DNA of 62,686 bases from JBBQDK01 sp038319625 (GTDB lineage Bacteria > Pseudomonadota > Gammaproteobacteria > JBBQDK01): the NCBI GenBank assembly GCA_038319625.1, contig JBBQDK010000001.1:1-62686 (forward strand), read 5' to 3'. A program made the translations under genes and the position numbers. Positions 53,922-62,686 of this stretch are shown here, one piece after another. The notes beneath the pieces were generated by a model, which did no database searches, was not told the DNA's origin, and worked only from the letters and a program-made list of their open reading frames with translations. Position 1 is the stretch's first letter, and each line of letters starts with the position of its first letter.

Positions 53922-56123
53922 TCACAGCACCTCCATCGGATCCACGTCCAGCGACCAGCGCACCTTGCGACTCAGTTTGAGCGTCGCCAACTGCGGCGTC
54001 CAGTCATGCAACAGATGCTGCAACACGCTGCGCTGGGTCGACTGAAGCAACAATTGGGCACGATGCCGGCCGGCGCGCCGCGCCATGGAGGCAGGCATCG
54101 GTCCGAACACCTCCACACCGGGCACCTGCGCGGCAAGGTCGCGCGCTTGCTCAAGAAAAGTCTGCGGCGCGGTGGCATCCGCAGCCTCGGCGCGCAACAA
54201 GGCCAGACTGGTAAACGGGGGCAATTGGGCGGCGCGACGCTCCGCCAGCGCCGCGGCGGCGAAAGCCGGATAGCCCTCCCCGATCAGCAGGCGCAGCAAG
54301 GGGTGATCCGGGTGGTGGGTCTGCATCACCACATGGCCGGGACGATCGGCGCGACCGGCGCGACCGGCCACCTGCACTATCAGCTGCGCCATGCGTTCCG
54401 CGGCACGAAAGTCGGCGCCGAACAGGCCGTAGTCGACGTCCAGTATGGCGGCCAGACTGACCTCGGGGAAATGATGACCCTTGGCGAGCATCTGGGTGCC
54501 GATCAGCAAGCGCGCCCTGCCGCTGTGTACTTGCGCGAGTAGCGCTTCCAGTGAGCCCTTGCGGCGCGTGCTGTCGCGGTCGATACGTACCTGTTCAATA
54601 CCGGGAAAATGTTCTGTCAGGATTTGCTCAAGACGTTCGGTACCCTGCCCGAGGGCACGCAACTCGGTGCTGTTGCATTCCGGACAGTGCCGATCGATAG
54701 GCCGTTGTGCACCACAATGATGGCAACACAGCAGGTGTTGTCCATAATGCATGACCAGGCGCGCATCGCAGCGCCGGCACTGCGCCACCCAGCCGCAGTC
54801 ATGACATAGCAGCGTCGGCGCATAGCCGCGTCGGTTGAGAAACACCAGCGCCTGACCGCCGCCTTGCAGACAGGTATCCAGACGTTCCAGCAGTGGCACG
54901 GACAGGCCGTGTTGCAAACGGCGCTGGCGCACATCCAGGACTTCGAAACTGGGATGCACCGCGCCACCGGCGCGTTCCGGCAGATGCAAGGACTGGTAGC
55001 GATCCTGTTGCACGTTATACAAGGTTTCCAGGGCCGGCGTGGCGGAGCCCAGCAACACCGGCACACCGCAACGCTTGGCGCGCAACAGCGCCAGATCACG
55101 GGCGTGATAACGGAAGCCGTCCTGTTGTTTGTAGGACAGGTCGTGCTCCTCGTCGATAATGATCAGTCCCGGCGCCGCCAGTGGCGTGAACAAAGCCGAG
55201 CGCGTGCCGATCACCACCGGTGCCAAACCGGCGCGTGCCTGTAACCAAGCCTGCAGGCGCGTGCCTTCCGACAGATGGGAATGCAGCACCGCCAGGGGCA
55301 CGTTGAGGCGCTCCTGGAAGCGACCGATCAGTTGCGGCGTGAGCGCGATCTCGGGCACCAGCACCAGCACCTGCCGACCGCGCTGAATGACCTGTTCGAT
55401 GAGCCGCAGGTAAACTTCGGTCTTGCCGCTGCCGGTAACGCCGTCGAGCAGAAAAGTCTGAAAACGGTCGAAGGCCGCGCTCACGGCCGCGACAGCCGCC
55501 TGCTGGGCATCGTTGAGCTGCGGCGCTGTGATCACGGCGGTCGCCGCGATCAGTGGTGTTGGAATAAAATTGCGCTCTTCAATCCAGCCTTTTGCACCAC
55601 ATGCCCGTAGCGCCACACGGCAGGCGTCGGGTTCAGTGACCAGCATTTCCGGCAGTACACCCTGCGGGTGGCGACGCAGCAACGCCAGCAACGCCGCCTG
55701 CCGCGGCGCGCGGGCCAGCGTTGCGGGATCGACGGCCGTCCCGGTGCCGGTCAAATGCCAACTGCGCAAGTTCTCAAGGCGCGCCGCCTGGCCCTGCCGC
55801 AGCAACGCCGGCAACATGGCCGCCAGCACTTCGCCGATCGGGTAGTGATAATACTGGCTGGCCCATTGCGCGAGCTCCAATTGCTCGGCCGCCAGCAACG
55901 GCGTGTCATCGAGCACTTCGATAGCCGCCTTGAGGCGCGACGTTGGCCAAAGGCTGTCCGCGCCCAGGGCCAACAGAATACCGATGCTGCGACTGCGTCC
56001 GAACGGTACGCGCACCCGCACACCCGGCCTGAGTTGGTCCGGAGTGCACTGCGGTGGCGGCAGATAGTCAAAGGTTTGCGACAGTGGCGAGGGAACGGCG
56101 ATACGCAGAATGAGTGACGACAT
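53922..56123 (-). CDS. priA: Primosomal protein N' (PriA helicase)
   Basis: A 733-residue PriA, the helicase that restarts stalled replication forks. The N-terminal 3'-OH-binding domain (PLSQTFDYL) is followed by Walker A GVTGSGKTEVYL and DEEH in IIIDEEHDLSYKQ. The zinc-binding cysteines lie in CHDCGWVAQCRRCDARLV and CHHCGAQRPIDRHCPEC. The C-terminal GTQMLAKGHHFPEV and QVAGRAGR motifs complete the helicase. DnaA-box-like sites lie just upstream. Confidence 0.97.
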   Translation of the reverse strand: MSSLILRIAVPSPLSQTFDYLPPPQCTPDQLRPGVRVRVPFGRSRSIGILLALGADSLWPTSRLKAAIEVLDDTPLLAAEQLELAQWASQYYHYPIGEVLAAMLPALLRQGQAARLENLRSWHLTGTGTAVDPATLARAPRQAALLALLRRHPQGVLPEMLVTEPDACRVALRACGAKGWIEERNFIPTPLIAATAVITAPQLNDAQQAAVAAVSAAFDRFQTFLLDGVTGSGKTEVYLRLIEQVIQRGRQVLVLVPEIALTPQLIGRFQERLNVPLAVLHSHLSEGTRLQAWLQARAGLAPVVIGTRSALFTPLAAPGLIIIDEEHDLSYKQQDGFRYHARDLALLRAKRCGVPVLLGSATPALETLYNVQQDRYQSLHLPERAGGAVHPSFEVLDVRQRRLQHGLSVPLLERLDTCLQGGGQALVFLNRRGYAPTLLCHDCGWVAQCRRCDARLVMHYGQHLLCCHHCGAQRPIDRHCPECNSTELRALGQGTERLEQILTEHFPGIEQVRIDRDSTRRKGSLEALLAQVHSGRARLLIGTQMLAKGHHFPEVSLAAILDVDYGLFGADFRAAERMAQLIVQVAGRAGRADRPGHVVMQTHHPDHPLLRLLIGEGYPAFAAAALAERRAAQLPPFTSLALLRAEAADATAPQTFLEQARDLAAQVPGVEVFGPMPASMARRAGRHRAQLLLQSTQRSVLQHLLHDWTPQLATLKLSRKVRWSLDVDPMEVL

Positions 56124-56867
56124 GCGGCTACTCTAGCATCTGTACTCAACGACGGCAGTGGCGGGCAGGGCAGTATAGGGATTTGACAAATCCCCGGAGA
56201 ACGGCCGATCCCGATAGCACTTGTTAGCCGCATGCCTTGAGAACTTTCCTTAACTCTATTGAGGTAACTCCATCACTTGGTTTTGAAAACATCCTTTATC
56301 CACAAATCCTGTGGATAACTTTGTGCATGAATTGGGGTCAACCCCGCTAAGGCCGCGTCGCGGCTTACTGGTGGTTAGAATGGTCACAATTTGTTCACAT
56401 TTTTATTATAAATATTATCAATGTATTACAAAATATATCAGGTCTTTCCCGGGGTCCTATGTCGGCGCTGGAATGGATTCTTGACGCTTGCGCTTCGATT
56501 GTGCATAAGCAGACAGCAAAGACTTGACAAGCTGACCCCTCATTGACAACGACCCTGTGTAAAACCGGCCCGGCACCGATCGCTTGACAACCGGAAAATC
56601 ACCTTCTGCCGGCCGGCTTGATGAAATTTTTCGGTTTCTGGCCAGCCACATCGACGAGCTGTCACGGCAGCCATGATAGCCGGGCGGCGCGTCCGCGCAT
56701 CCGAATCGTTTTATTACAATGACGGTGAAGCTGGCGGTCGCTGCTCGACGATCCACTCCGGCGCAGCTGGTTGGCTGCATAACGGGGAAAATGGTAAGCT
56801 CTTTCCGCCTTGCGCCGGAACAGAACACACAGGTCAAGTTGGCGCGACGACCACAGAGGGTCCTTTT
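56124..56867. other. Intergenic region with DnaA boxes and AT-rich tract
   Basis: A 744-bp region between divergent priA and the HNH gene. It holds an inverted pair of perfect DnaA boxes (56296-56318), a weaker third match (about 56321-56330), an AT-rich tract (about 56397-56443) and three direct repeats of TTGACAA (56524, 56543, 56584). No gene is supported; the long minus-strand frame here is antisense to the HNH gene. Confidence 0.6.
56296..56318. promoter_or_regulatory. Inverted pair of DnaA boxes
   Basis: TTATCCACA at 56296-56304 and its reverse complement TGTGGATAA at 56310-56318 are both exact DnaA boxes, five bases apart. An imperfect third (TTGTGCATGA) follows. Together with the nearby AT-rich tract, this is a typical DnaA-binding layout. 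Confidence 0.75.
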
Positions 56868-57470
56868 GTGTACGCGCTGAATCAGCAGGTATTGCGCACC
56901 GACGCGGCCGGCATGCCGCTCGAGTGGGTCAACTATCAAGATGCCGTGCGGCTCTACCATCTCGGACAAGTCGCGTATGACTGCGGCACTTTGCTGTACC
57001 GTGTACATGGCGGACACAACGCACTGACCGGCCTGCACAGCATCATCGAAGTCAACTCGATCATCGCCACCTATGGCAATAATCACGCCCTCGCCAAGGC
57101 ACGCGCGCATTACGTTCCACCGCTCAACAACAGCGCGCTGTTCCGTCGTGACGCCGATATCTGTCTGTACTGCGGTCAGCATTTCACCATCCATGATCTG
57201 TCGCGCGATCACATCACACCACTCAGCTGTGGCGGCGCCGATGTCTGGAACAATGTGGTCACAGCCTGCAAGCGCTGCAACAACCACAAGGCCGGTCGCA
57301 GCCCCGAACAGGCCAGCATGGAACTGCTCGCCATACCCTTTACGCCCACTCACGCGGAATACATCTATCTGCAGAGCCGGCGTGTACTCGCGGATCAGAT
57401 GGAATTTTTACGCGCGCATTTCCCGCGCACCAGTCCATTGCACCAGCGCCTGCAGGCACATAAGCTGTAA
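56868..57470 (+). CDS. HNH endonuclease family protein
   Basis: A 200-residue protein with an HNH nuclease core: zinc cysteines in CLYCG and CKRCNNHK, and the catalytic segment SRDHITPLSCGG with metal ligands, then NNVVTACKRCN. I chose the GTG at 56868 (VYALNQQVLRTDAAGMPLEW), which follows AGAGGG and matches the usual family start; upstream codons are not conserved. Members occur as stand-alone genes in many genomes with unclear physiological role. Confidence 0.88.
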   Translation: MYALNQQVLRTDAAGMPLEWVNYQDAVRLYHLGQVAYDCGTLLYRVHGGHNALTGLHSIIEVNSIIATYGNNHALAKARAHYVPPLNNSALFRRDADICLYCGQHFTIHDLSRDHITPLSCGGADVWNNVVTACKRCNNHKAGRSPEQASMELLAIPFTPTHAEYIYLQSRRVLADQMEFLRAHFPRTSPLHQRLQAHKL

Positions 57471-57545
57471 GTCAGTCCGGCAGCAACCACCTTACTGCAC
57501 GCCGCGCGATTGCAAGCGCGCGCACCACCCTGCTCCTTGACCCTC

Positions 57546-58436
57546 ATGCACACAATACTCCGGTCCCGCATCGCAACCGCTATCACTCAAGCCACCGGTG
57601 CGCCCTTCAACGCACGTCGCGAGCAGTCTGTCGGTGGCGGCTGCATCAATACCGCGCACGTTCTCGAAGACGGGGATCGGCGCTACTTTGTCAAACTGAA
57701 CACTGCCGCCAGACTTGATATGTTCGCGGCCGAGGCGCAAGGGCTGGAAGAGATAATCCGCACCGGGACCATCAAGGCGCCCGCCCCGGTCTGTTACGGG
57801 GTCGCGTGCGATCAGGCTTATCTGGTACTGGAGTTCATCGCGCCGGGACGCGGCAGTCATGCCAGCCAGGAACAGCTCGGGCAGCAACTGGCAGCCATGC
57901 ACCGCGTCACGCGGCCACGCTACGGCTGGGCTCGTGACAACACCATCGGTGCCACGCCACAATACAACGCCGAGAGCGATGACTGGGTGGCATTCTGGCG
58001 CACGCAGCGCCTGGGCTTTCAATTGCAACTGGCGGCCGGCAGCGGTTATGGCGGACGCTTGCAGACCCGGGGCGAGCGGTTGCTGGTGGAATTACCGGCA
58101 CTGCTTGCCGGCCACAAACCACCCGCCGCGCTGTTGCACGGCGATCTGTGGTCGGGGAATTACAGCATCGATACGAAGGGAGCACCGGTAATCTTCGATC
58201 CCGCGCTTTACTACGGCGACCGCGAGACGGATCTGGCCATGACGGAATTATTCGGTGGCTTCAGCACGCGTTTCTATCAGGCTTACCACGAAGCCTATCC
58301 GCTGCCCGAGGGCTACCAACTGCGCAGGTCACTCTACAATCTCTACCATGTCCTGAACCATCTCAATCTGTTCGGCGGCGGTTATCTGGCACAGGCCGAA
58401 CAGCTGACTGACGGGCTCTTGCACGAATTGCACTAG
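57546..58436 (+). CDS. Fructosamine kinase family protein
   Basis: A 296-residue kinase of the fructosamine/ketosamine-3-kinase family, with the small-lobe lysine in RYFVKLN, catalytic loop HGDLWSGNYS and metal-binding VIFDPALYYGDRETDLAM. The family phosphorylates sugar-modified amines, a protein deglycation step. I chose the ATG at 57546 (MHTILRSRIATAITQ), where relatives begin. It is convergent with hemE. Confidence 0.93.
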   Translation: MHTILRSRIATAITQATGAPFNARREQSVGGGCINTAHVLEDGDRRYFVKLNTAARLDMFAAEAQGLEEIIRTGTIKAPAPVCYGVACDQAYLVLEFIAPGRGSHASQEQLGQQLAAMHRVTRPRYGWARDNTIGATPQYNAESDDWVAFWRTQRLGFQLQLAAGSGYGGRLQTRGERLLVELPALLAGHKPPAALLHGDLWSGNYSIDTKGAPVIFDPALYYGDRETDLAMTELFGGFSTRFYQAYHEAYPLPEGYQLRRSLYNLYHVLNHLNLFGGGYLAQAEQLTDGLLHELH

Positions 58437-58473
58437 GCATGACGCTCGAAGCAGAGGCTACGACACGGCAGAG

Positions 58474-59538
58474 TCAACCGTGATAGGCGGCGCTGAGCGT
58501 ATGCACCGCTTCGACCATCGCACCGGCATGCATCGGATCGATGCCGGGCAGGATACCGTGACCTAGATTGAACACATGGCCGTTCCCGGCACCGTAACTT
58601 GCCAATACCGCGGCGACTTCGACACGAATCCGTTCGGGCGAGGCGAACAACACCATGGGATCGAGATTGCCCTGCAGCGCCACTCGTTCACCGACGCGCG
58701 CCCGAGCCGCGCCGATGTCGGTAGTCCAGTCCAACCCGACGGCATCGCAACCGCTGTCGGCAATCGCCTCCAGCCATTGTCCGCCACCCTTGGTGAACAA
58801 CACTACAGGCACCCGCCGGCCGTCACACTCACGCCGCAGCTGCGCCACGACCTGCGTAAGATAGTGCAACGAAAATTCGTGATACGCGGCATGCGACAGC
58901 GCACCGCCCCAGGTGTCGAAGAGCATCACGGCCTGGGCGCCCGCCGCGATTTGCGCGTTGAGATATTGCGCAACGGTGTGCGCCAGCTTGCCCAGTAACA
59001 TGTGCAACAAAGCCGGCTGGTCATACAGCATGGTCTTAATCAGCGCGAACTCACGATTGGTGCCACCCTCGACCATATAGGTCGCCAGGGTCCAGGGGCT
59101 GCCTGAAAAACCGATCAATGGCACACGGCCATTGAGTTCGCGCCGGATCAAGCGCACCGCATCCATCACGTAACGCAACTCTGTTTCCGGATCGGGAAGA
59201 GGTAGGGACTGAATGTCCGCGGCACTGCGCAACGGCCGCTCGAAGCGCGGGCCCTCACCCTCATTGAAGGACAGGCCCAAGCCCATGGCGTCGGGAATGG
59301 TGAGAATGTCAGAAAACAATATCGCTGCATCGAGCGGAAAACGTTCCAGTGGTTGCAAGGTTACTTCGCAGGCCAGTTCCGGCGTGGTGCATAACTGCAT
59401 GAAACTGCCGGCACGTTCCCGCGTGGCGCGATATTCCGGCAGATAGCGCCCGGCCTGGCGCATCATCCACACCGGTGTGACATCCACGGGCTGGCGCAGT
59501 AGGGCGCGCAGAAAGCGGTCGTTCTTTAATTCAGTCAT
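58474..59538 (-). CDS. hemE: Uroporphyrinogen decarboxylase
   Basis: A 354-residue HemE, which decarboxylates uroporphyrinogen III to coproporphyrinogen III in heme synthesis. Substrate motifs are PVWMMRQAGRYLPEYR, FSDILTIPDAMGLGL and GFSGSPWTLATYMVEGG; the C-terminal FNLGHGILPGIDP is typical. It lies downstream of gltBD, an order seen in many gammaproteobacteria, but a terminator-like hairpin separates them. Confidence 0.97.
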   Translation of the reverse strand: MTELKNDRFLRALLRQPVDVTPVWMMRQAGRYLPEYRATRERAGSFMQLCTTPELACEVTLQPLERFPLDAAILFSDILTIPDAMGLGLSFNEGEGPRFERPLRSAADIQSLPLPDPETELRYVMDAVRLIRRELNGRVPLIGFSGSPWTLATYMVEGGTNREFALIKTMLYDQPALLHMLLGKLAHTVAQYLNAQIAAGAQAVMLFDTWGGALSHAAYHEFSLHYLTQVVAQLRRECDGRRVPVVLFTKGGGQWLEAIADSGCDAVGLDWTTDIGAARARVGERVALQGNLDPMVLFASPERIRVEVAAVLASYGAGNGHVFNLGHGILPGIDPMHAGAMVEAVHTLSAAYHG

Positions 59539-59600
59539 AAGGATTTTGAACCGTCAAGGAGCAACATAAAAATAACAGTGGCATATCCCGTTACTCGTGC

Positions 59601-59634
59601 AGAAAAGTCCCCTCTCCCACAGGAAAGGGGACTT
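59601..59634 (-). terminator. Probable terminator of gltBD
   Basis: Read on the minus strand, AAGTCCCCT (59634-59626) pairs with AGGGGACTT (59613-59605) in a perfect 9-bp stem with a 12-base loop, followed by a short run TTTTCT. It lies between the gltD stop and the hemE start. Confidence 0.65.
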
Positions 59635-59659
59635 GCTCTATAGACGTCAGCTTAATTTA

Positions 59660-61102
59660 TTACCTGGGCAGATCCGACGCGCCCATCAGGAATTCGTCGA
59701 CGGCGCGCGCGCACTGGCGGCCTTCGCGGATCGCCCACACCACCAGCGATTGACCGCGGCGCATGTCACCGGCAGCGAACACTTTCGGGATCGAGGTCTG
59801 ATAGCGTTCCGTGTTGGCGCGGGCATTGCCACGTTCGTCGAGCGCGATGCCGAGTTGCTTGAGCATGCCCTCGTGCACGGGATGCAGGTAACCCATGGCA
59901 AGCAACACCAGGTCGGCCTTGAGTTCGAATTCGCTGCCGGCGATCTCGTTCATCTTCCAGGTACCCTTAGCGTCTTTCTGCCAGTCGAGACGGATGCCCT
60001 GCAATGTCTTAACAGCACCTTTGCTACCCGTGAAGGATTTTGTTGCGACGCTCCACATGCGCTCGCAACCTTCTTCCTGCGAGGATGAGGTGCGCATCTT
60101 GTTCGGCCAGTTCGGCCAGGTGAGCGGCTTGTTTTCGACTTCAGGCGGCTTGGGCAGCAGCTCCAATTGAGTGACCGATTTCGCGCGATGGCGGATCGAG
60201 GTACCAATACAGTCAGAGCCGGTATCGCCGCCGCCGATTACGACGACATGCTTGCCCGTGGCAACGATGCTGTCATCGACGGGAATGATGTCACCGGCCA
60301 CACGCTTGTTCTGCTGCGGCAGGAACTGCATGGCGAAGTACACGCCTTCGAGTTCGCGGCCTGGCACTGGCAGGTCGCGCGGTTGTTCGGAACCACCTGT
60401 CAATGCAATGGCATCGAATTCAGTCAGCAGCTCTGGCGCAGGCTGTGTCACACCGATGTGGACATTGGTGCGGAACTCCACACCTTCGGCGCGCATCTGC
60501 TCCACGCGCCGGTCAATGTTCGATTTTTCCATCTTGAAATCGGGAATACCGTACCGCATCAGGCCCCCGATGCGGTCGTTCTTCTCGAACAGCACCACAT
60601 TATGACCGATGCGCGCCAGTTGCTGGGCGCAGGCCATGCCAGCCGGACCGGAGCCGATCACGGCGATTCGCTTGCCGGTCTTGTGCGTGGCCGGCTGTGG
60701 TTTGACCCAGTTTTCACTCCAACCCTTGTCGATGATGGCGTGTTCGATGTTCTTGATTGTCACCGCATCGTCGTTAATGTTGAGCGTACATGCCGCCTCA
60801 CAGGGCGCCGGGCAGATGCGGCCGGTAAAGTCCGGAAAATTATTGGTGGAGTGCAACACTTCCAACGCCTCGCGCCAGCGGTCCTTGTACACCAGATCGT
60901 TCCAGTCCGGGATAATGTTGTTGATCGGGCAGCCGGACTGACAGAATGGAATGCCGCAGTCCATGCAGCGCGCGCCTTGCCGGCTCATCTCGCTGTCGGA
61001 AAGATTCGGCAGAAACTCTTTATAAAAGTGGATGCGCTCCTGCACCGGCAGTGGCGTCGGTTCCTGCCGCTTGAACTCCATGAACCCGGTCGGCTTATCC
61101 AT
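59660..61102 (-). CDS. gltD: Glutamate synthase [NADPH] small subunit
   Basis: A 480-residue beta subunit that passes electrons from NADPH via FAD and iron-sulfur clusters to GltB. An N-terminal cysteine-rich region (ARCMDCGIPFCQSGCPINN and CPAPCEAAC) is followed by the FAD-binding AVIGSGPAGMACAQQL and the NADPH-binding VVIGGGDTGSDCIG. The C-terminal GDMRRGQSLVVWAIREGR is typical. I chose the ATG at 61102 (MDKPTGFMEFKRQ), overlapping the gltB stop by 8 bp; upstream frame codons are within gltB. Confidence 0.97.
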   Translation of the reverse strand: MDKPTGFMEFKRQEPTPLPVQERIHFYKEFLPNLSDSEMSRQGARCMDCGIPFCQSGCPINNIIPDWNDLVYKDRWREALEVLHSTNNFPDFTGRICPAPCEAACTLNINDDAVTIKNIEHAIIDKGWSENWVKPQPATHKTGKRIAVIGSGPAGMACAQQLARIGHNVVLFEKNDRIGGLMRYGIPDFKMEKSNIDRRVEQMRAEGVEFRTNVHIGVTQPAPELLTEFDAIALTGGSEQPRDLPVPGRELEGVYFAMQFLPQQNKRVAGDIIPVDDSIVATGKHVVVIGGGDTGSDCIGTSIRHRAKSVTQLELLPKPPEVENKPLTWPNWPNKMRTSSSQEEGCERMWSVATKSFTGSKGAVKTLQGIRLDWQKDAKGTWKMNEIAGSEFELKADLVLLAMGYLHPVHEGMLKQLGIALDERGNARANTERYQTSIPKVFAAGDMRRGQSLVVWAIREGRQCARAVDEFLMGASDLPR

Positions 61103-62686
61103 GCAACGCGTGCTCCACTTTGTCAGCCTCGACCTGTTGCGTGCTCTCGGCCAGTTTTTCCAGCGCACGGCGATATTCGGTCGGCATGATCTTTACGAAC
61201 TTCGGCAGGTAGACACTCCAGTCGTCGAGTATTTGTTTGGCGCGCGTGCTGCCGGTAAAACGCAGGTGATTTTCTATCAAGGTGCGTAACTGACGTTCGT
61301 CACCCTGCACGAGATGATTGACGTTGACGCGACCGTGCGATTCCAGCTCGTCGCCTTTCATATCCAGCAAGGCCTGTACTTCTTCCGGAACCGGCTCCAA
61401 TTCCACCATCGCCATGTTGCAACGCTTTTCAAAATCACCGTCCTCGTCGAGTACGAAGGCGATGCCACCGCTCATGCCGGCGGCAAAATTGCGCCCGGCA
61501 CAACCCAACACTACGACCATGCCGCCCGTCATGTACTCGCAGCCGTGATCGCCAACACCCTCCACGACGGCGACGGCACCGGAGTTACGCACGGCGAAAC
61601 GTTCGCCCGCGACACCTCGGAAATAGCACTCCCCGGCGATGGCGCCATAGAGCACGGTGTTGCCGACGATGATGTTGTCCTCGGGTACGATCGGACAATC
61701 ACTGGGCGGATAGATTACGACGCGGCCGCCGGACAAGCCCTTGCCGACGTAATCATTGGCCTCACCCTCCAACTCAATGGTGATGCCGTGCGCCAGAAAC
61801 GCACCGAAACTTTGTCCGGCGGTGCCCTGCGCCTTGATGTAAATCGTATCGTTAGGCAAACCGGCATGACCGTAACGCTTGGCCAGTACACCGGACAGCA
61901 TTGCACCTACCGTGCGCTGCGTGTTCTTCACGGCCGTTTCGATGCGTACCGGTTGGCGCGATTCCAGTGCCGGTTGTGCCTGCGCGATCAATTGATGATC
62001 AAGCGCGTGCTGCAGACCGTGGTCCTGGTCTTCGCAATGATGCACCGTGACGCCGGCCGCCACCTCGGGACGATAAAAGATGCGCGAGAAGTCCAGACCC
62101 CTGGCTTTCCAGTGCTCGATGCCCTTGCGGGTATCGAGACAATCGACACGACCGATCATTTCATTGAAGGTACGAAAACCGAGCAGTGCCATGTACTCGC
62201 GCACTTCTTCGGCGATGAAGAAGAAGAAATTCACTACATGCTCGGGCTGACCGGAAAATTTCTTGCGCAGCTTGGGGTCCTGCGTGGCCACGCCCACCGG
62301 GCAGGTGTTGAGATGACACTTGCGCATCATGATGCAGCCTTCCACTACCAGCGGCGCGGTGGCGAAGCCACATTCGTCGGCGCCGAGCAGCGCGGCAATC
62401 ACCACATCACGGCCGGTCTTCATCTGGCCGTCGGCCTGGACGATGATACGGCTGCGCAGTTGGTTCAGCACCAGTGTCTGCTGTGTTTCGGCAAGACCCA
62501 GTTCCCAGGGCGTGCCGGCGTGCATAATCGATGAGAGCGGGCTCGCACCGGTACCACCGTCGTGACCGGAGATAGTGACATGATCGGACTTCGCCTTGGC
62601 CACACCGGCGGCCACCGTACCGACACCGATTTCGGACACCAGCTTCACGGAAATGGACGCACTTGGATTGACGTTTTTCAGATCGT
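61095..62686 (-). CDS. gltB: Glutamate synthase large subunit (3' part, runs off the window)
   Basis: The C-terminal ~530 residues of GltB. FMN-binding VKLVSEIGVGTVAAGVAKA and the 3Fe-4S cysteines in CIMMRKCHLNTCPVG belong to the synthase domain. The beta-helix GXGXG domain follows (GEANDYVGKGLSGGRVV, GVGDHGCEYMTGG). The 5' portion lies beyond 62686. With GltD it makes glutamate from glutamine and 2-oxoglutarate, the assimilation step fed by AmtB. Confidence 0.97.
   Translation of the reverse strand, partial: DLKNVNPSASISVKLVSEIGVGTVAAGVAKAKSDHVTISGHDGGTGASPLSSIMHAGTPWELGLAETQQTLVLNQLRSRIIVQADGQMKTGRDVVIAALLGADECGFATAPLVVEGCIMMRKCHLNTCPVGVATQDPKLRKKFSGQPEHVVNFFFFIAEEVREYMALLGFRTFNEMIGRVDCLDTRKGIEHWKARGLDFSRIFYRPEVAAGVTVHHCEDQDHGLQHALDHQLIAQAQPALESRQPVRIETAVKNTQRTVGAMLSGVLAKRYGHAGLPNDTIYIKAQGTAGQSFGAFLAHGITIELEGEANDYVGKGLSGGRVVIYPPSDCPIVPEDNIIVGNTVLYGAIAGECYFRGVAGERFAVRNSGAVAVVEGVGDHGCEYMTGGMVVVLGCAGRNFAAGMSGGIAFVLDEDGDFEKRCNMAMVELEPVPEEVQALLDMKGDELESHGRVNVNHLVQGDERQLRTLIENHLRFTGSTRAKQILDDWSVYLPKFVKIMPTEYRRALEKLAESTQQVEADKVEHALHG

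Noticed and set aside
56457..57353. 298-codon minus-strand frame
   Set aside because: Antisense to the HNH gene, whose zinc and catalytic motifs are clear.
1..62686. CRISPR arrays, rRNA or tRNA genes, prophage
   Set aside because: I looked for regular repeats with spacers, rRNA and tRNA signatures and phage structural genes and found none.

Overview
The window (62,686 bp) looks like chromosomal DNA of a gammaproteobacterium. Three conserved blocks support this: LysM-dprA-smg divergent from def-fmt-rsmB-DUF4390-ntrYX; priA, argS and a SPOR-domain gene; and gltBD-hemE. PII/AmtB, divergent ppsA/ppsR and divergent speE/speA agree. A Cyc2-like fused cytochrome-porin with a multicopper oxidase, and a PEP-CTERM protein, hint at an environmental, possibly chemolithotrophic lineage. 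This is an inference from gene content; I cannot name the species.

Layout. 0.1-12.4 kb: housekeeping genes for competence (dprA), translation (def, fmt, rsmB, ttcA), nitrogen-type signalling (ntrYX) and a lipid A-type acyltransferase. 12.4-19.3 kb: accessory stretch with a secreted sedolisin carrying Ig-like and dockerin-like modules, an IS91-type transposase remnant, a two-gene DUF4398/OmpA lipoprotein operon with a clear terminator, a second degraded copy of the ttcA 5' end, and a rhodanese. 19.3-23.7 kb: a five-gene redox cluster of outer-membrane monoheme cytochrome-porin, periplasmic BamE-like protein, two inner-membrane proteins and a Tat-exported multicopper oxidase. 23.8-35.5 kb: ppsA/ppsR, an IS630 remnant, comM, ubiK, a 36-codon ORF, glnK and amtB behind a sigma54 promoter and NtrC site, a CDGSH protein, speE/speA and ppk2.

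35.5-44.6 kb is a second accessory stretch. It holds a palindrome-controlled DUF4143 ATPase translationally coupled to a ~1,370-residue NACHT-like NTPase with a C-terminal PD-(D/E)xK nuclease (a candidate defence system whose Walker A lysine is replaced by threonine), a PEP-CTERM protein, and an asnB pseudogene with an amber codon. 44.6-62.7 kb returns to core genes: patatin phospholipase, DUF3565, YkgJ-type and DUF302 proteins, SPOR, argS, a histidine kinase/response-regulator pair with a decayed third receiver, priA, a DnaA-box pair beside AT-rich DNA, an HNH protein, a fructosamine kinase, hemE, gltD and the 3' part of gltB.

Nitrogen assimilation links several genes: GlnK/AmtB import and sense ammonium under an apparent NtrC/sigma54 promoter, and GltBD assimilates it. 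NtrYX is a related but separate two-component system. The two most interesting loci are the Cyc2-like/multicopper oxidase cluster and the NACHT-nuclease pair.
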